A stretch of 64,000 nucleotides of DNA from Gp6-AA40 sp035263125 (GCA_035263125.1 DATFRP010000381.1:1-64000), one strand, 5' to 3'; shown: positions 8,781 to 17,617, counted from the stretch's first letter. Program-made: numbers and translations. The notes: generated from the letters alone by a model not told the origin.

Positions 8781-9668
8781 CTACTCCTGTTGCACGATGC
8801 GGGTGCCGGTAATGAAGCGCCGATAGTTCGTGTAGGTCTGGGTGATCCGCATACGCTGCACGCCGCCGCCGCTGATCACCGTCGTGATATCCACCCGTGC
8901 GGGGAGCAGAATCGTCTCCTCGGGGTCCTGGAACGTGATGCGCTTGTAGATCATCGACGAATCCGCACGCTCGATCGTCCAGAAGACCGGCAGGTCGGCC
9001 CGCTGTTTCTTGCGGGGTAACGACACGTCGACCATGCCGGTGAGCTGTTCGTCGAGACGGATGATCTCGCCGGTTTCGGGGTCGGCCCACACCCGGCCAC
9101 GCGATCGACCGGGCAGGTCGAACATGATGCAGTCTTTGTCCTTCTCGTCGATCGTCGCGGTTGGTTTCTCGGGCCGGGTCGATCGGTAGTCGACCATCAA
9201 CGCGGGGTGGCCGTCGATCTTCCCCAGGCCCGCACTCGTGAACGTGAACTTGTGACGGCGGTCGGGCAGGAGGAACCCGAGCGGCTCCGGGGTCGCGGTC
9301 TTCGGATCGAGACACTTCGGCTCGTCGTTTGGCTTGGGAGGCTTCCCGTTGACGCTGATCAGGCGTCGCGTGATCGTCGCGGGCGACTCGTCGCCGACCG
9401 CATCCGGGTTCCATTCGAGGCGCAGCTCGTAGACGAGGCGTCGCGGAAAGCCGACCGCGGAGAGATCGCGCTCGAGCGGCTGCACGGCGACCGCCTCGTC
9501 GGCCATGAGGCTTTGGGCGCGGTCGTAGTATTTCGTGACGTAGTCGCCGATGCGCGCGACCGTCTGTTCCGCACCGCTTTGCGCGCGGACGGGACCGTCC
9601 CACACGACAGAGAAGATCGTCAACGCCGCTGCGAGCGCGCCGATCGTGATGGTGCAAGGCCCGGTCAC
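8781..9668 (-). CDS. exported protein of unknown function
   Basis: 295 residues from a GTG behind GGGACGGGAAGA; the longer frame upstream overlaps the divergent gene. A signal peptide is visible (TITIGALAAALTIFS, cleavage near VRAQS). The mature part is mostly beta-strand-like: WADPETGEIIRLDEQLTGMV and a C-terminal PARVDITTVISGG stretch, reminiscent of LolA/LppX-type lipoprotein-handling folds, though I cannot confirm that. A cysteine appears in KCLDP and another in DCIMFDLPG, possibly forming a disulfide. It is divergently transcribed from the lectin-like gene, with 79 bp between the starts. Confidence 0.7.
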   Translation of the reverse strand: MTGPCTITIGALAAALTIFSVVWDGPVRAQSGAEQTVARIGDYVTKYYDRAQSLMADEAVAVQPLERDLSAVGFPRRLVYELRLEWNPDAVGDESPATITRRLISVNGKPPKPNDEPKCLDPKTATPEPLGFLLPDRRHKFTFTSAGLGKIDGHPALMVDYRSTRPEKPTATIDEKDKDCIMFDLPGRSRGRVWADPETGEIIRLDEQLTGMVDVSLPRKKQRADLPVFWTIERADSSMIYKRITFQDPEETILLPARVDITTVISGGGVQRMRITQTYTNYRRFITGTRIVQQE

Positions 9669-9747
9669 TCTTCCCGTCCCCTGTGCTACCTTAGCCGCCT
9701 CAACGGTCCCGGAAATATGGAGACGACATTGTACGAAAGGAGACGAG

Positions 9748-10497
9748 ATGCGTAGGATGTTTCTCGCGGCGCTCGCGATGGCCGCACTTGGATCCCTGGT
9801 GACCTTTGCACAGGCACCCCAACAGCCGGCGGCGCCAGCCGGACAAGGTGCGGCCGGACAGCAGGGCCGTGGTGCGGCTCCGGGGCGCGGCGCTCCGCAA
9901 GGGCCACCCTCCTTCTTCATCACGAGTGTGGGCAAAGGCGACGGCGCCAATTACGGCGGACTGGCGGGAGCCGATGCGTATTGCGCACAGATGGCGCAGG
10001 GCGGCGGACTGCAGACCCCGGCGGGACGCACGTGGCGCGCGTACCTGAGCCAGCCGGCCGCAAACGGTCAGCCTGCCGTCAACGCGCGGGATCGCATCGG
10101 CGCGGGACCGTGGTTCAACGCCCGCGGTGCGATCATCGCCCAGAACGTGGCCGATCTCCACGGCGACGTCCAACGCGATCGCAATCAGATCAACAAGACG
10201 AACGCGATTACTGAGAAGGGCACGTCGATCAACGGCGTCGGCGACATGCCGAACCAGCACGACATCCTGACCGGATCGGATTCGCTCGGCCGCGCCATCG
10301 CCGGCGACATGGATTCAACCTGCAGCAACTACACGAGCAACGCCGATGGCCGTGGCAGCGTGATGCTTGGTCACCACGATCGAACGGGCGGCGGCAATTC
10401 GTCCTGGAACTCCGCGCATCCCTCGCGCGGGTGCAGCCAGCCGAATCTCGTACAGACCGGTGGCGCAGGGTTGTTGTACTGCTTCGCTGCGAACTGA
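9748..10497 (+). CDS. secreted lectin-like protein (endostatin-like fold suspected)
   Basis: 249 residues, ATG behind AAGGAGACGAG. A signal peptide (MRRMFLAALAMAALGSL, cleavage near TFAQA) is followed by a low-complexity Gln/Gly/Ala/Pro linker (~residues 23-55) containing QGRGAAPGRGAPQG. The globular part starts FFITSVGKGDGANYGGLAGADAYC. It carries four cysteines (ADAYC, DSTCSN, SRGCSQ, LLYCFAA), suggesting two disulfides. The pattern resembles small secreted proteins annotated as lectins, with similarity to the collagen XVIII endostatin fold. The fold assignment is from memory of such annotations and is tentative. Ligand and role are unknown. Confidence 0.75.
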   Translation: MRRMFLAALAMAALGSLVTFAQAPQQPAAPAGQGAAGQQGRGAAPGRGAPQGPPSFFITSVGKGDGANYGGLAGADAYCAQMAQGGGLQTPAGRTWRAYLSQPAANGQPAVNARDRIGAGPWFNARGAIIAQNVADLHGDVQRDRNQINKTNAITEKGTSINGVGDMPNQHDILTGSDSLGRAIAGDMDSTCSNYTSNADGRGSVMLGHHDRTGGGNSSWNSAHPSRGCSQPNLVQTGGAGLLYCFAAN

Positions 10498-10543
10498 AAC
10501 GGTCCCGGCTGACCGCGAAGGCGGAAGCCGGAAACGACGTGCG

Positions 10544-10561
10544 GTCCGGCTGAAGCCGGAC
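10544..10561. terminator. hairpin between convergent genes
   Basis: GTCCGGC-TGAA-GCCGGAC is a perfect 7-bp stem with a TGAA loop, followed by ACTACGTACG. It lies between two convergent genes. No T-tract follows, so intrinsic termination is uncertain; the same stem type with a TGAA loop recurs at 25807-25826. Confidence 0.45.
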
Positions 10562-10573
10562 ACTACGTACGAA

Positions 10574-10774
10574 CTACTCGTCGAGCTGCCAGTCGGCGGG
10601 AGGCTGGGGGCCGGGTTTGATGTGGGCGATATCGGGATCGCCGTCAACCTCGGCTTTGTTCTCCGCCTTCCGCGCCTTTGCATCGACTCGCCGGGCGGCC
10701 TTCTGCTGACGGCGCTCGATGAGAGCCTTTTCGCGTTCGCGCTTCGCGGCCGTGGGGCGTGCGTTTCTCGCCAT
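10574..10774 (-). CDS. small highly charged protein, unknown function
   Basis: 66 residues starting MARNARPTAAKRERE. A longer frame extends upstream, but residues before this Met are arginine-rich with no ribosome site. The first two-thirds form a Lys/Arg/Ala-rich amphipathic helix (EKALIERRQQKAARR, KARKAENKAEVD). The tail is acidic and proline-rich, ending PADWQLDE. No catalytic motif is visible. I recall similar small basic proteins in other bacterial genomes, but not a function. Nucleic-acid or ribosome binding would fit its charge, which is inference only. Confidence 0.55.
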   Translation of the reverse strand: MARNARPTAAKREREKALIERRQQKAARRVDAKARKAENKAEVDGDPDIAHIKPGPQPPADWQLDE

Positions 10775-10873
10775 TCGGGGGTCACAGTCTACTCCATCCA
10801 CCCGCTCTCCAGCTACGTGGCCTCGACGGGGACGGGCCCGCAACGCACCCATCGGTCGTGAGAATAGAGCCGC

Positions 10874-11863
10874 GTGCTAGCATCCGGAATCTGCGTGCGC
10901 ACCATCCCGCTCGAGCGCATTGAGGCGTCCGCCCAAGCCATTTACGACCTCGTCGTTCGCACGCCAGTGATCCGGCTGCCTCTACCGGACGCGCTTGCCG
11001 ATCGGCTCGCCGGATCCGAGATCTTTCTCAAACTGGAAACGCTCCAGCCCGTCGGGTCGTTCAAGATTCGCGGCGCTCGCAATGCGATTCGACAGCTCAG
11101 TCGCGACGAGTACCGGGAAGGCATCTGGACGGTCAGCGCAGGCAACGCGGCCCAGGGCGTGGCGCTCGCCGCGCGTCACGTTGGCGCCCCCTGTTCGGTC
11201 ATGGTCATCGATACGGCCCCGCAGGCCAAGCTCGATGCCATCAGGCGACTGGGCGCGACGATCGTCCCGGCGACGTACGACGAATGCTGGGAAACGGTCA
11301 CCGCACACGCCTCGCCGCGCATGCGGGGTCGCTTCGTGCACCCCTTCGATGACGACGACTTCATCGCCGGCAACGCCACGCTTGGCCTCGAGCTTCTCGA
11401 CCAGGTCCCCGATCTCGACGTCGTCGTTGGTGCGGTCGGTGGCGGTGGTCTGTTGAGCGGAGTCGGGTCGGCCATTCGCGCACGCAAGCCGCACGTGAAG
11501 ATCGTTGCGGCTGAACCTGTGACGGCCGCTCCCCTTCATACGTCTCTCGAGAAGGGTCGCGCGTGCGTCTTGGACACGTGGCAGGCATCGTTCGTCGACG
11601 GCGCCGGCGGCAAGTCGGTGCTGCCGACGATGTGGCCGCTGCTGTCGACGCTGGTCGAGGAGTCGATCGTCGTGTCGTTGACCGAGGTTGCGGACGCGAT
11701 GAAACTCGTTGCCGATCGCTGTCACGTCATCGCCGAGGGCGCCGCCGGATGCGCGGTGGCCGCGGCCCTCAGCGGTCGCATCCACGGCCGCATCGTCGCC
11801 ATCGTGTCGGGCGGCAACATCGACCTCTCGACGTTTGCGAGAGTAGTCGGGGCGTGCGAATGA
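10874..11863 (+). CDS. serine/threonine dehydratase (PLP fold type II)
   Basis: 329 residues from a GTG; a second GTG at 10895 would give a start closer to the family norm (VRTIPLERIEASAQ). Fold-type-II PLP enzyme: SFKIRGARNA holds the Schiff-base lysine, VSAGNAAQGVALAAR the substrate-binding Ser-Asn loop, and GAVGGGGLLSGVG the glycine-rich phosphate cradle. VSGGNIDLSTF closes the active site. No C-terminal ACT regulatory domain is present, so this resembles catabolic or racemase/dehydratase types rather than isoleucine-inhibited IlvA. It converts Thr or Ser to the 2-oxo acid plus ammonia. There is no amino-acid pathway neighbour. Cytoplasmic. Confidence 0.9.
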   Translation: MLASGICVRTIPLERIEASAQAIYDLVVRTPVIRLPLPDALADRLAGSEIFLKLETLQPVGSFKIRGARNAIRQLSRDEYREGIWTVSAGNAAQGVALAARHVGAPCSVMVIDTAPQAKLDAIRRLGATIVPATYDECWETVTAHASPRMRGRFVHPFDDDDFIAGNATLGLELLDQVPDLDVVVGAVGGGGLLSGVGSAIRARKPHVKIVAAEPVTAAPLHTSLEKGRACVLDTWQASFVDGAGGKSVLPTMWPLLSTLVEESIVVSLTEVADAMKLVADRCHVIAEGAAGCAVAAALSGRIHGRIVAIVSGGNIDLSTFARVVGACE

Positions 11864-11938
11864 CCTGCGCGCGCGCAAAAGAGTGCAGGATGCAAATCGC
11901 AAAATGGAACCAGCTACACTGGAACTCTGTCATGCGTA

Positions 11939-12035
11939 ATGCAAAATGCGAAATGCACAATGCAACATTTCGACAAACCAGCTGGTCGCCTGTGCGGCGC
12001 TGCTTCTTGCATTTTGAATTTTGCATTTTGAATTT
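11939..12035. repeat. AATGCAAAAT inverted repeat, copy 2
   Basis: The left arm is AATGCAAAATGCGAAATGC and the right arm TTGCATTTTGAATTTTGC, around a ~50-bp centre of unrelated sequence. It lies 12 bp upstream of the phosphorylase start and contains an in-frame ATG at 12021 that would be a false start. Confidence 0.8.
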
Positions 12036-12047
12036 CAAGGATCCCCA

Positions 12048-14180
12048 TTGACCCCATTACCCGATCGCATCAACCGCCTCGACGCGCTCGCCAAGGATTT
12101 GTGGTGGAGCTGGAATCCCGAGGCCCGACAGGTATTCCGACGACTCGATTACGCGATGTGGCGTCTGACGGCGCACAACCCGGTGCGCATGCTGCAGGTG
12201 CTGTCTCCAGACACGCTCGCCCGCGCCGCCGCCGATCCGGAGTGGCTCGCCCTCTACGACCGCGCGATCGCGCGGCTCGATGCGGTCCGCGCCGCGCGGA
12301 ACACCTGGTGCGAAAGCCACTGCCCAGAGCTCGCCGACAAGACGATCGCGTACTTCTCCGCGGAGTTCGCGCTGCATCAATCGCTGCCGATCTACGCCGG
12401 CGGCCTGGGTGTGCTGGCTGGCGATCACTGCAAGGAATCGAGCGATCTCGGGGTGCCGCTGATCGGCGTCGGGTTCATGTATCCGCAGGGATACTTCCAC
12501 CAGACGCTCACCGCGGACGGCTGGCAGCAGGAGGTGTACGAGAAGTTGACGTGGACCGCCACCGCGATCGAGCCGGCGATCACGCGCGATGGCAAGCCGT
12601 GCATCACTGCCGTGCCGCTGGGCAATCGCACCGTGCTCGTGGCGGTGTGGCGGGTGCAGCTCGGACGCGTCACGTTGTATCTGCTCGACACCGATCTCGA
12701 GGAGAACGCGCCCTGGGATCGCGAGCTCTCGGCGCGTCTCTACGGGGGCGATCGCGAGACGCGCGTGCAGCAGGAGATCATCCTCGGCATCGGCGGCGTC
12801 CGTATGCTGAAAGCGATGGGATGCGTCCCCTCGGTCTACCACTTGAACGAAGGACACGCCGCGTTCGTGGTGCTGCAACGCATTCGCGATCTGTGCGAGG
12901 CCGGCGCGAACTTCGACGATGCGCTCGAGGAAGTGCGGCGGACGACCGTGTTCACGACGCATACGCCGGTGCCGGCCGGGCACGATGCCTTTCCCTTCCA
13001 TCTCGTCGAGACGCACCTCGCGGGAGCGTGGGGCGATCTGGGCATGCATCGCGAGCGCTTCTTCGCGCTCGGTCATCACGACAACGGCGGCGGCCCGATG
13101 TTCAACATGACGGCGCTGGCGCTTCGCACGAGCGGATCGGTCAACGGCGTCAGCCACCTCCACGGCGAGGTCACCAAGCAGATGTGGCAGTCGATCTGGC
13201 CGGGCACGCCGTTCGAAGCGCTGCCGGTCAAATCGATCACCAACGGCGTGCATGTGCCGACGTGGATGTCGTCGGAGATCGGCGCGCTCCTCGAACGCCA
13301 TCTCGGGCCGGACTGGCTCGAACGTCATGACGATCCGGTCTTCCTGGATCGCGTGCTCGACATTCCCGACGAAGAGCTGTGGGCGGCCCGGCAGTCGCTG
13401 CGCTCGTTCCTCTTCAACTTCATTCGCGAGCGCGCGCGCACACGGTGGGCGCAGGAGCACGTCAGCGCCGCGCGCATCGTGGCCGCCGCCACGATGTTCG
13501 ATCAGAACACGCTCACGATCGGCTTCGCCCGTCGCTTCACGGGCTACAAGCGGGCCGAGCTGATCTTCACCGACGCCGAGCGCCTGGCGCGAATCCTCAC
13601 CAACCCCGGACGCTCGGTGCAGATCATCTTCGCCGGCAAGGCTCATCCCGCCGACGACGTGGGCAAGCATGCACTGCAGCGCATTTATCGACGCGCGCTC
13701 GATCCGATGTTCGGTGGCCGGGTCGGATTCGTGGACGACTACGACCTTCACGTCGCCCACTACCTGGTTCAGGGGTGTGACGTCTGGCTCAACAACCCGC
13801 GGAAGCCGCTCGAGGCCAGCGGCACGAGCGGCATCAAGGCGGCGATCAACGGCACACCGCACATGTCAATCGGTGATGGATGGTGGGCCGAGGGGTTCAC
13901 TGGCGACAACGGGTGGCTCATCGATGGGCGCGGCGTCGATCCCAACGACCACGGTGCACAGGACTGGGCCGACGTCCAGGCGTTGTATGGGCTGATCGAG
14001 GGTCAGCTCGTGCCCACGTTCTACGAACGCGATGAATTGGGCACTCCCCGCCGGTGGATGAAGATCGTCAAAGCTTCGATTCGCACGGTGCTGCCACGCT
14101 TCGCGGCTCGGCGCATGGTCAAGGACTACGTGCGCGAAATGTATCTGCCGGCGGTCCGCCGCGAAATTGTCACCAGATAA
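12048..14180 (+). CDS. glgP: alpha-glucan (glycogen) phosphorylase, short type
   Basis: 710 residues. I start at a TTG following AAGGATCCCCA; the upstream ATG lies inside the AATGCAAAAT repeat. The N-terminal ~100 residues match the DUF3417 extension (LAKDLWWSWNPEARQVFRRL). The phosphorylase core follows: YFSAEFALHQSLPIYAGGLG, YHLNEGHAAFV, VFTTHTPVPAGHD, and EASGTSGIKAAINGTPHMS with the PLP-binding lysine. This is the short, mostly non-allosteric form found in archaea and thermophilic or soil bacteria, which releases glucose-1-phosphate from glycogen or maltodextrins. No glg neighbours are present in this window. Confidence 0.95.
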   Translation: MTPLPDRINRLDALAKDLWWSWNPEARQVFRRLDYAMWRLTAHNPVRMLQVLSPDTLARAAADPEWLALYDRAIARLDAVRAARNTWCESHCPELADKTIAYFSAEFALHQSLPIYAGGLGVLAGDHCKESSDLGVPLIGVGFMYPQGYFHQTLTADGWQQEVYEKLTWTATAIEPAITRDGKPCITAVPLGNRTVLVAVWRVQLGRVTLYLLDTDLEENAPWDRELSARLYGGDRETRVQQEIILGIGGVRMLKAMGCVPSVYHLNEGHAAFVVLQRIRDLCEAGANFDDALEEVRRTTVFTTHTPVPAGHDAFPFHLVETHLAGAWGDLGMHRERFFALGHHDNGGGPMFNMTALALRTSGSVNGVSHLHGEVTKQMWQSIWPGTPFEALPVKSITNGVHVPTWMSSEIGALLERHLGPDWLERHDDPVFLDRVLDIPDEELWAARQSLRSFLFNFIRERARTRWAQEHVSAARIVAAATMFDQNTLTIGFARRFTGYKRAELIFTDAERLARILTNPGRSVQIIFAGKAHPADDVGKHALQRIYRRALDPMFGGRVGFVDDYDLHVAHYLVQGCDVWLNNPRKPLEASGTSGIKAAINGTPHMSIGDGWWAEGFTGDNGWLIDGRGVDPNDHGAQDWADVQALYGLIEGQLVPTFYERDELGTPRRWMKIVKASIRTVLPRFAARRMVKDYVREMYLPAVRREIVTR

Positions 14181-14182
14181 TC

Positions 14183-14280
14183 ACAGGCCCCAGGGCCCAG
14201 GCCTCAGGGCTGGGCCAGGCCCGAGGCCTTTCTGGGGCCTTGCCCAGCCCTGGGCCCTGAGGCCTGAGCCCTGAGGCCTG
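14183..14280. repeat. GC-rich CAGGCCTCAGGGCCC inverted repeat, copy 1
   Basis: Built from overlapping words CAGGGCCCAGGCCTCAGGG and its complement CCTGAGGCCTGAGCCCTGAG, so the whole element folds back on itself. It follows glgP directly, starting 3 bp after the stop. A second copy overlaps the end of nrnA at 36458-36549. Confidence 0.8.
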
Positions 14281-14335
14281 TCGAAGACCACCAATTTGCC
14301 GTATCCTCCGTCTAAGCCGACACGAGGTTTCTGCT

Positions 14336-15766
14336 GTGACGAGAACACAGATGCGCACAACGGCAACCGGGTTCGTCATCCTCGCCGTCATCATCACGGC
14401 GCCGGCGGTACCCGCCATCGACTTCCCTGCCGGACGAGACGCCGTCGGGCATGCGCTCAATCGACTGACATACGGTCCGCGCCCCGGCGACGTCGAGCGC
14501 GTGCAGCGTATGGGGCTGAGCGCGTGGATCGATCAGCAGCTCTCCCCCGCTCGTCTTGACGACTCCGCGCTCGCATCGCGGCTGCCGGCGATGCCCGCAA
14601 AGCCCAAGACCGTCAGCTCGCAGCAGGAGGCGCGACGCTACGGTCGCGAGGCGGTGCAGGTGCTGGCGCAGCAGAAGGTGATGCGCGCCGTCTACAGCGA
14701 GCGTCAGCTCGAAGAGCTGCTCGTCGATTTCTGGTTCAACCACTTCAACGTGTATGCGGGAAAGGGGCGGACCAGTCTCTTCATCCCCGAGTACGAGCGC
14801 GATGCGATCCGTCCGCACGTGCTCGGCAAGTTCCGCGATCTGCTGGGCGCGACGGCCAAGAGTCCGGCGATGCTGTTCTATCTCGACAACTGGCTCAGCG
14901 CCGATCCTGAAGCGGCCGAGCGACTCGCGTCGCAACAGCAACAACGGCGAGCCCGCGCGGGGCTCACCGCGCCTCCAAACGCACAGCAACGAAAGCGCGG
15001 TCTCAACGAGAACTACGGACGCGAGCTCCTCGAACTGCACACCCTCGGCGTCGATGGCGGATACACACAAGACGATGTGATCAACGTGGCCAAGGCGTTC
15101 ACGGGCTGGACGATCGGTCGGCCGCAACCCCTGGGCCGTCGAGCGCAGGGTGCCCGGAGACGACCGTTCGGACAGGCCCCGCCGGCGATGGATATGGATC
15201 TCGGAGACGCGCCGTTCCGATTCGCGCGCGAGCTTCACGACACGAGCGAAAAGATCGTGCTGGGCCATCGCTTCAAGAGCGGGGGCGGCATGGATGAGGG
15301 CGAGCGCGTGCTCGACATCCTGGCGTCCCATCCGTCGACCGCGAAGCACATCGCGACGAAGCTGGTGCGACGGTTCGTGAGCGACGATCCCCCGGAAGCG
15401 CTCGTGGCCCGCGTCGCCGCACGTTTCCGCGAGACCGATGGCGATCTGCGCGAGGTCGTCCGCGCGGTGATCACCTCACCCGAATTCTTCGCGGCGCGCG
15501 AAGGCAAGATGAAAACGCCGCTCGAATTCATCGCCAGCGCGGTGCGCGCCACCGGCCGCGACATGACGGATGCGCAGCCGATGCTGCGCGCGCTGCAGCA
15601 GTTGGGCATGGCGCCGTACCAGTGTCAGCCGCCGACCGGATACGACGACACCGCCGAAACCTGGATCACGGCCGGCGCTCTGGTGACGCGCATGAACGTC
15701 GCGCAACAGATTGCCGGGGCTCAGCGAGCCACCGAGATCGGCGGACCGGAATTTCAGAAACGATAG
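14336..15766 (+). CDS. DUF1800 family protein, exported
   Basis: 476 residues from a GTG; an alternative ATG at 14351 is nearly as good. A hydrophobic N-terminus (VILAVIITAPAVPAI) acts as signal peptide. The body has the DUF1800 signature: HALNRLTYGPRPGDVERV, LEELLVDFWFNHFNVYAGKG, RDLLGATAKSPAMLFYLDNW, ENYGRELLELHTLGVDGGYT. A low-complexity Arg/Gln insertion (~residues 195-220) interrupts it. DUF1800 proteins almost always pair with a DUF1501 partner, as here, 17 bp downstream. They are exported and thought to act together in the envelope, possibly on polymers; the biochemical role is unproven. Confidence 0.9.
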   Translation: MTRTQMRTTATGFVILAVIITAPAVPAIDFPAGRDAVGHALNRLTYGPRPGDVERVQRMGLSAWIDQQLSPARLDDSALASRLPAMPAKPKTVSSQQEARRYGREAVQVLAQQKVMRAVYSERQLEELLVDFWFNHFNVYAGKGRTSLFIPEYERDAIRPHVLGKFRDLLGATAKSPAMLFYLDNWLSADPEAAERLASQQQQRRARAGLTAPPNAQQRKRGLNENYGRELLELHTLGVDGGYTQDDVINVAKAFTGWTIGRPQPLGRRAQGARRRPFGQAPPAMDMDLGDAPFRFARELHDTSEKIVLGHRFKSGGGMDEGERVLDILASHPSTAKHIATKLVRRFVSDDPPEALVARVAARFRETDGDLREVVRAVITSPEFFAAREGKMKTPLEFIASAVRATGRDMTDAQPMLRALQQLGMAPYQCQPPTGYDDTAETWITAGALVTRMNVAQQIAGAQRATEIGGPEFQKR

Positions 15767-15783
15767 CCGCGAGGACACGACTC

Positions 15784-17013
15784 ATGACGTCTCGAAGAGT
15801 CTTCGTCAAGTCAGGCGCGATGGCGATGGTCTCGCTGGGCTTTGCGCCGTCGTTTCTCGCGCGCGCGGCCGAAGCAGCAACGGCGCGCAAGAAGCTGCTG
15901 ATCGCGATCTTTCAGCGTGGCGCCGTCGACGGGCTGAACATGGTCGTGCCGTACGGCGAAGCCGACTACTACAAGCTGCGTCCGTCGATCGCGATTCCGC
16001 GTCCGAACGCAGCCGAGGGAGCAATCGACCTCGACGGCTTCTTCGCGTTGCATCCCCGCATGGGCGCGCTCAAACCGCTCTGGGACAACAGCTCGCTTGC
16101 GATCGTGCATGCCTGCGGGTCGCCCGATCAGACCCGATCGCACTTCGACGCGCAGGATTACATGGAGACGGCGACTCCTGGCGTGAAGAGTACGCGCGAC
16201 GGCTGGTTGAATCGGTATCTGCAGGCCACCGGCAGCGACACGTCGCCGCTTCGCGGTGTGGCCGTGACCAAGCAGATGCCCCGCTCGCTGCAGGGGCACG
16301 CGCCGACCCTGGCGGTCGGCAACATCGAGTCGTTCGACGTTCGTGGCGGAATGGGCGCGGCGCGCGAGCTCGAGACCGCGTTCGCAGGATCGTCGGACTC
16401 GCTCCTGAGCGGAAGCGCAAAGGCGGCGTTCGAAGCGATGCGCACGTTGCACGCCGCGAGCAGCGGCCGCTATCAGCCGGCGGCCGGCGTCGAATATCCC
16501 CGGTCGCCCTTTGGTCAGGCGCTTCAGGAGATCGCGCGCATCGCGAAGTCTGACGTCGGCCTCGAGGTCGCGTTCACGGAGGCCACCAACTGGGATCACC
16601 ACGTCGCCGAAGGCGCGACCCAGGGTCAGATCGCGCAGCGGCTCGACGACTTCTCGCGCGCCCTCGCCGCGCTCGCGACCGATCTCGGCGATCGTCTCTC
16701 GGAGACCGTGATTCTGACGATGTCAGAGTTCGGGCGCGCGGTGGCGGAGAACGGCAATCGCGGGACCGATCATGGGCACGGCAACGCGATGCTCCTCATC
16801 GGTGGTCCGGTGAAAGGGCGCAAGGTCTACGGCAAGTGGCCAGGCCTCGGCGCCGACCAGCGGTTCGAGGGTCGCGATCTCGCGGTGACCACGGACTTCC
16901 GCGACGTGTTCGGCGAAGTGGCGACGCGTCATCTGTCGCTGAGCCCGGAGGCGCTGGCAAACGTGTTTCCCGGTTTCAGACCCGGTGGACAGCTCGGTGT
17001 CTTCCGCGCGTGA
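15784..17013 (+). CDS. DUF1501 family protein, Tat-exported
   Basis: 409 residues. The N-terminus MTSRRVFVKSGAMAMVSLGF is a Tat signal peptide (SRRVFVK), cleaved near ARAAEA. The body shows alkaline-phosphatase-superfamily character: an early AIFQRGAVDGLNMVVPYGE nucleophile region and, near the C-terminus, TMSEFGRAVAENGNRGTDH followed by GHGNAMLLIGG, where Asp and His look like metal ligands. The fold suggests a hydrolase or sulfatase-type enzyme. Partner of the preceding DUF1800 protein, with which it is presumably co-expressed. Substrate unknown. Confidence 0.9.
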   Translation: MTSRRVFVKSGAMAMVSLGFAPSFLARAAEAATARKKLLIAIFQRGAVDGLNMVVPYGEADYYKLRPSIAIPRPNAAEGAIDLDGFFALHPRMGALKPLWDNSSLAIVHACGSPDQTRSHFDAQDYMETATPGVKSTRDGWLNRYLQATGSDTSPLRGVAVTKQMPRSLQGHAPTLAVGNIESFDVRGGMGAARELETAFAGSSDSLLSGSAKAAFEAMRTLHAASSGRYQPAAGVEYPRSPFGQALQEIARIAKSDVGLEVAFTEATNWDHHVAEGATQGQIAQRLDDFSRALAALATDLGDRLSETVILTMSEFGRAVAENGNRGTDHGHGNAMLLIGGPVKGRKVYGKWPGLGADQRFEGRDLAVTTDFRDVFGEVATRHLSLSPEALANVFPGFRPGGQLGVFRA

Positions 17014-17017
17014 AACG

Positions 17018-17038
17018 CGGGCCTGAAGAACAGGCCCG
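17018..17038. terminator. CGGGCC hairpin after the DUF1501 gene
   Basis: CGGGCC-TGAAGAACA-GGCCCG forms a 6-bp stem five bases after the stop. Nearly the same word (GCCGGGCC, loop TGAAGAACAA, GGCCCGGC) occurs inside the rimO coding sequence at 28646-28671, so this is a mobile-like repeat as well as a possible terminator. Confidence 0.5.
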
Positions 17039-17070
17039 GCGTCTGTGTCAGCGTCGGCATCGCCGCGAAA

Positions 17071-17076
17071 TATAAT
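17071..17076 (+). promoter_or_regulatory. candidate -10 box, possibly for a leaderless transcript
   Basis: A consensus TATAAT lies only 6 bp before the ATG at 17083. With the usual 6-7 bp from -10 to the start site, transcription would begin at the ATG. No convincing -35 hexamer is seen 16-18 bp upstream. Confidence 0.35.
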
Positions 17077-17082
17077 GGTCGG

Positions 17083-17547
17083 ATGGCCCCCCGGAAATCC
17101 AACCTGGCGAAGACGAAATGCGCGCTCTGCGGGTCGAAGGAGGTGTCCGAACCCCGTGGCGAAGAGCGCTACTGCCGCGACTGTTGGGAAAAGAAGATCG
17201 CCGTCGAGGAGATCGTCGCGCGCGAGTTCGCCCTCAAGCGCTACATCCGCGCGCACAGCGCCGAGAAATACCTGGTCTATCACTCGACCATCAAGCGCCC
17301 CTGCGGTCAGATCATCGTCGTCGACGACGGCTACGACCTGTTTCTATCGATGATTCTCTATCCGAACTTCGGATGGGATGAGCCCGCGTATCACCTCGAG
17401 GGCGACCCGGAAGGGCGCACGTTTGCCGAGGTGCTGGTCGATGTCGTCGCCACCGAGGTCATCGAGCCGTGGGGCGGGGGCAAATGGCACTTGGAAATCT
17501 TCAGGTCCGCCAGCCCGGAGCCCGAAGACTGGAACGGCGAGATGTGA
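17083..17547 (+). CDS. zinc-ribbon protein of unknown function
   Basis: 154 residues, starting at an ATG with no visible ribosome site. The N-terminus has a zinc-ribbon: CALC (residues 13-16) and CRDC (~31-34), four cysteines in two CxxC knuckles, after a basic PRKSNLAKTK stretch. The rest is a compact alpha/beta domain (RPCGQIIVVDDGYDLF, GRTFAEVLVDVVATEV) without obvious catalytic residues. No family recognised. It stands alone between two unrelated genes and may be transcribed without a leader. Confidence 0.7.
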   Translation: MAPRKSNLAKTKCALCGSKEVSEPRGEERYCRDCWEKKIAVEEIVAREFALKRYIRAHSAEKYLVYHSTIKRPCGQIIVVDDGYDLFLSMILYPNFGWDEPAYHLEGDPEGRTFAEVLVDVVATEVIEPWGGGKWHLEIFRSASPEPEDWNGEM

Positions 17548-17617
17548 AATTCGCGTTCATGTTGCGGACGGGTTAGATCGGTATAATTGCGGCGCGTTCT
17601 TGGGGGAGGGTCAGATC

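Noticed and set aside
12057..13862. A 601-codon minus-strand frame opposite glgP
   Set aside because: Low-complexity Arg/Glu/Val sequence, no domain, fully covered by the phosphorylase.
17562..17587. TTGCGG-TATAAT promoter for the 17618 gene
   Set aside because: The boxes are only 14 bp apart. The TATAAT may be real, but the pair is not a normal promoter.
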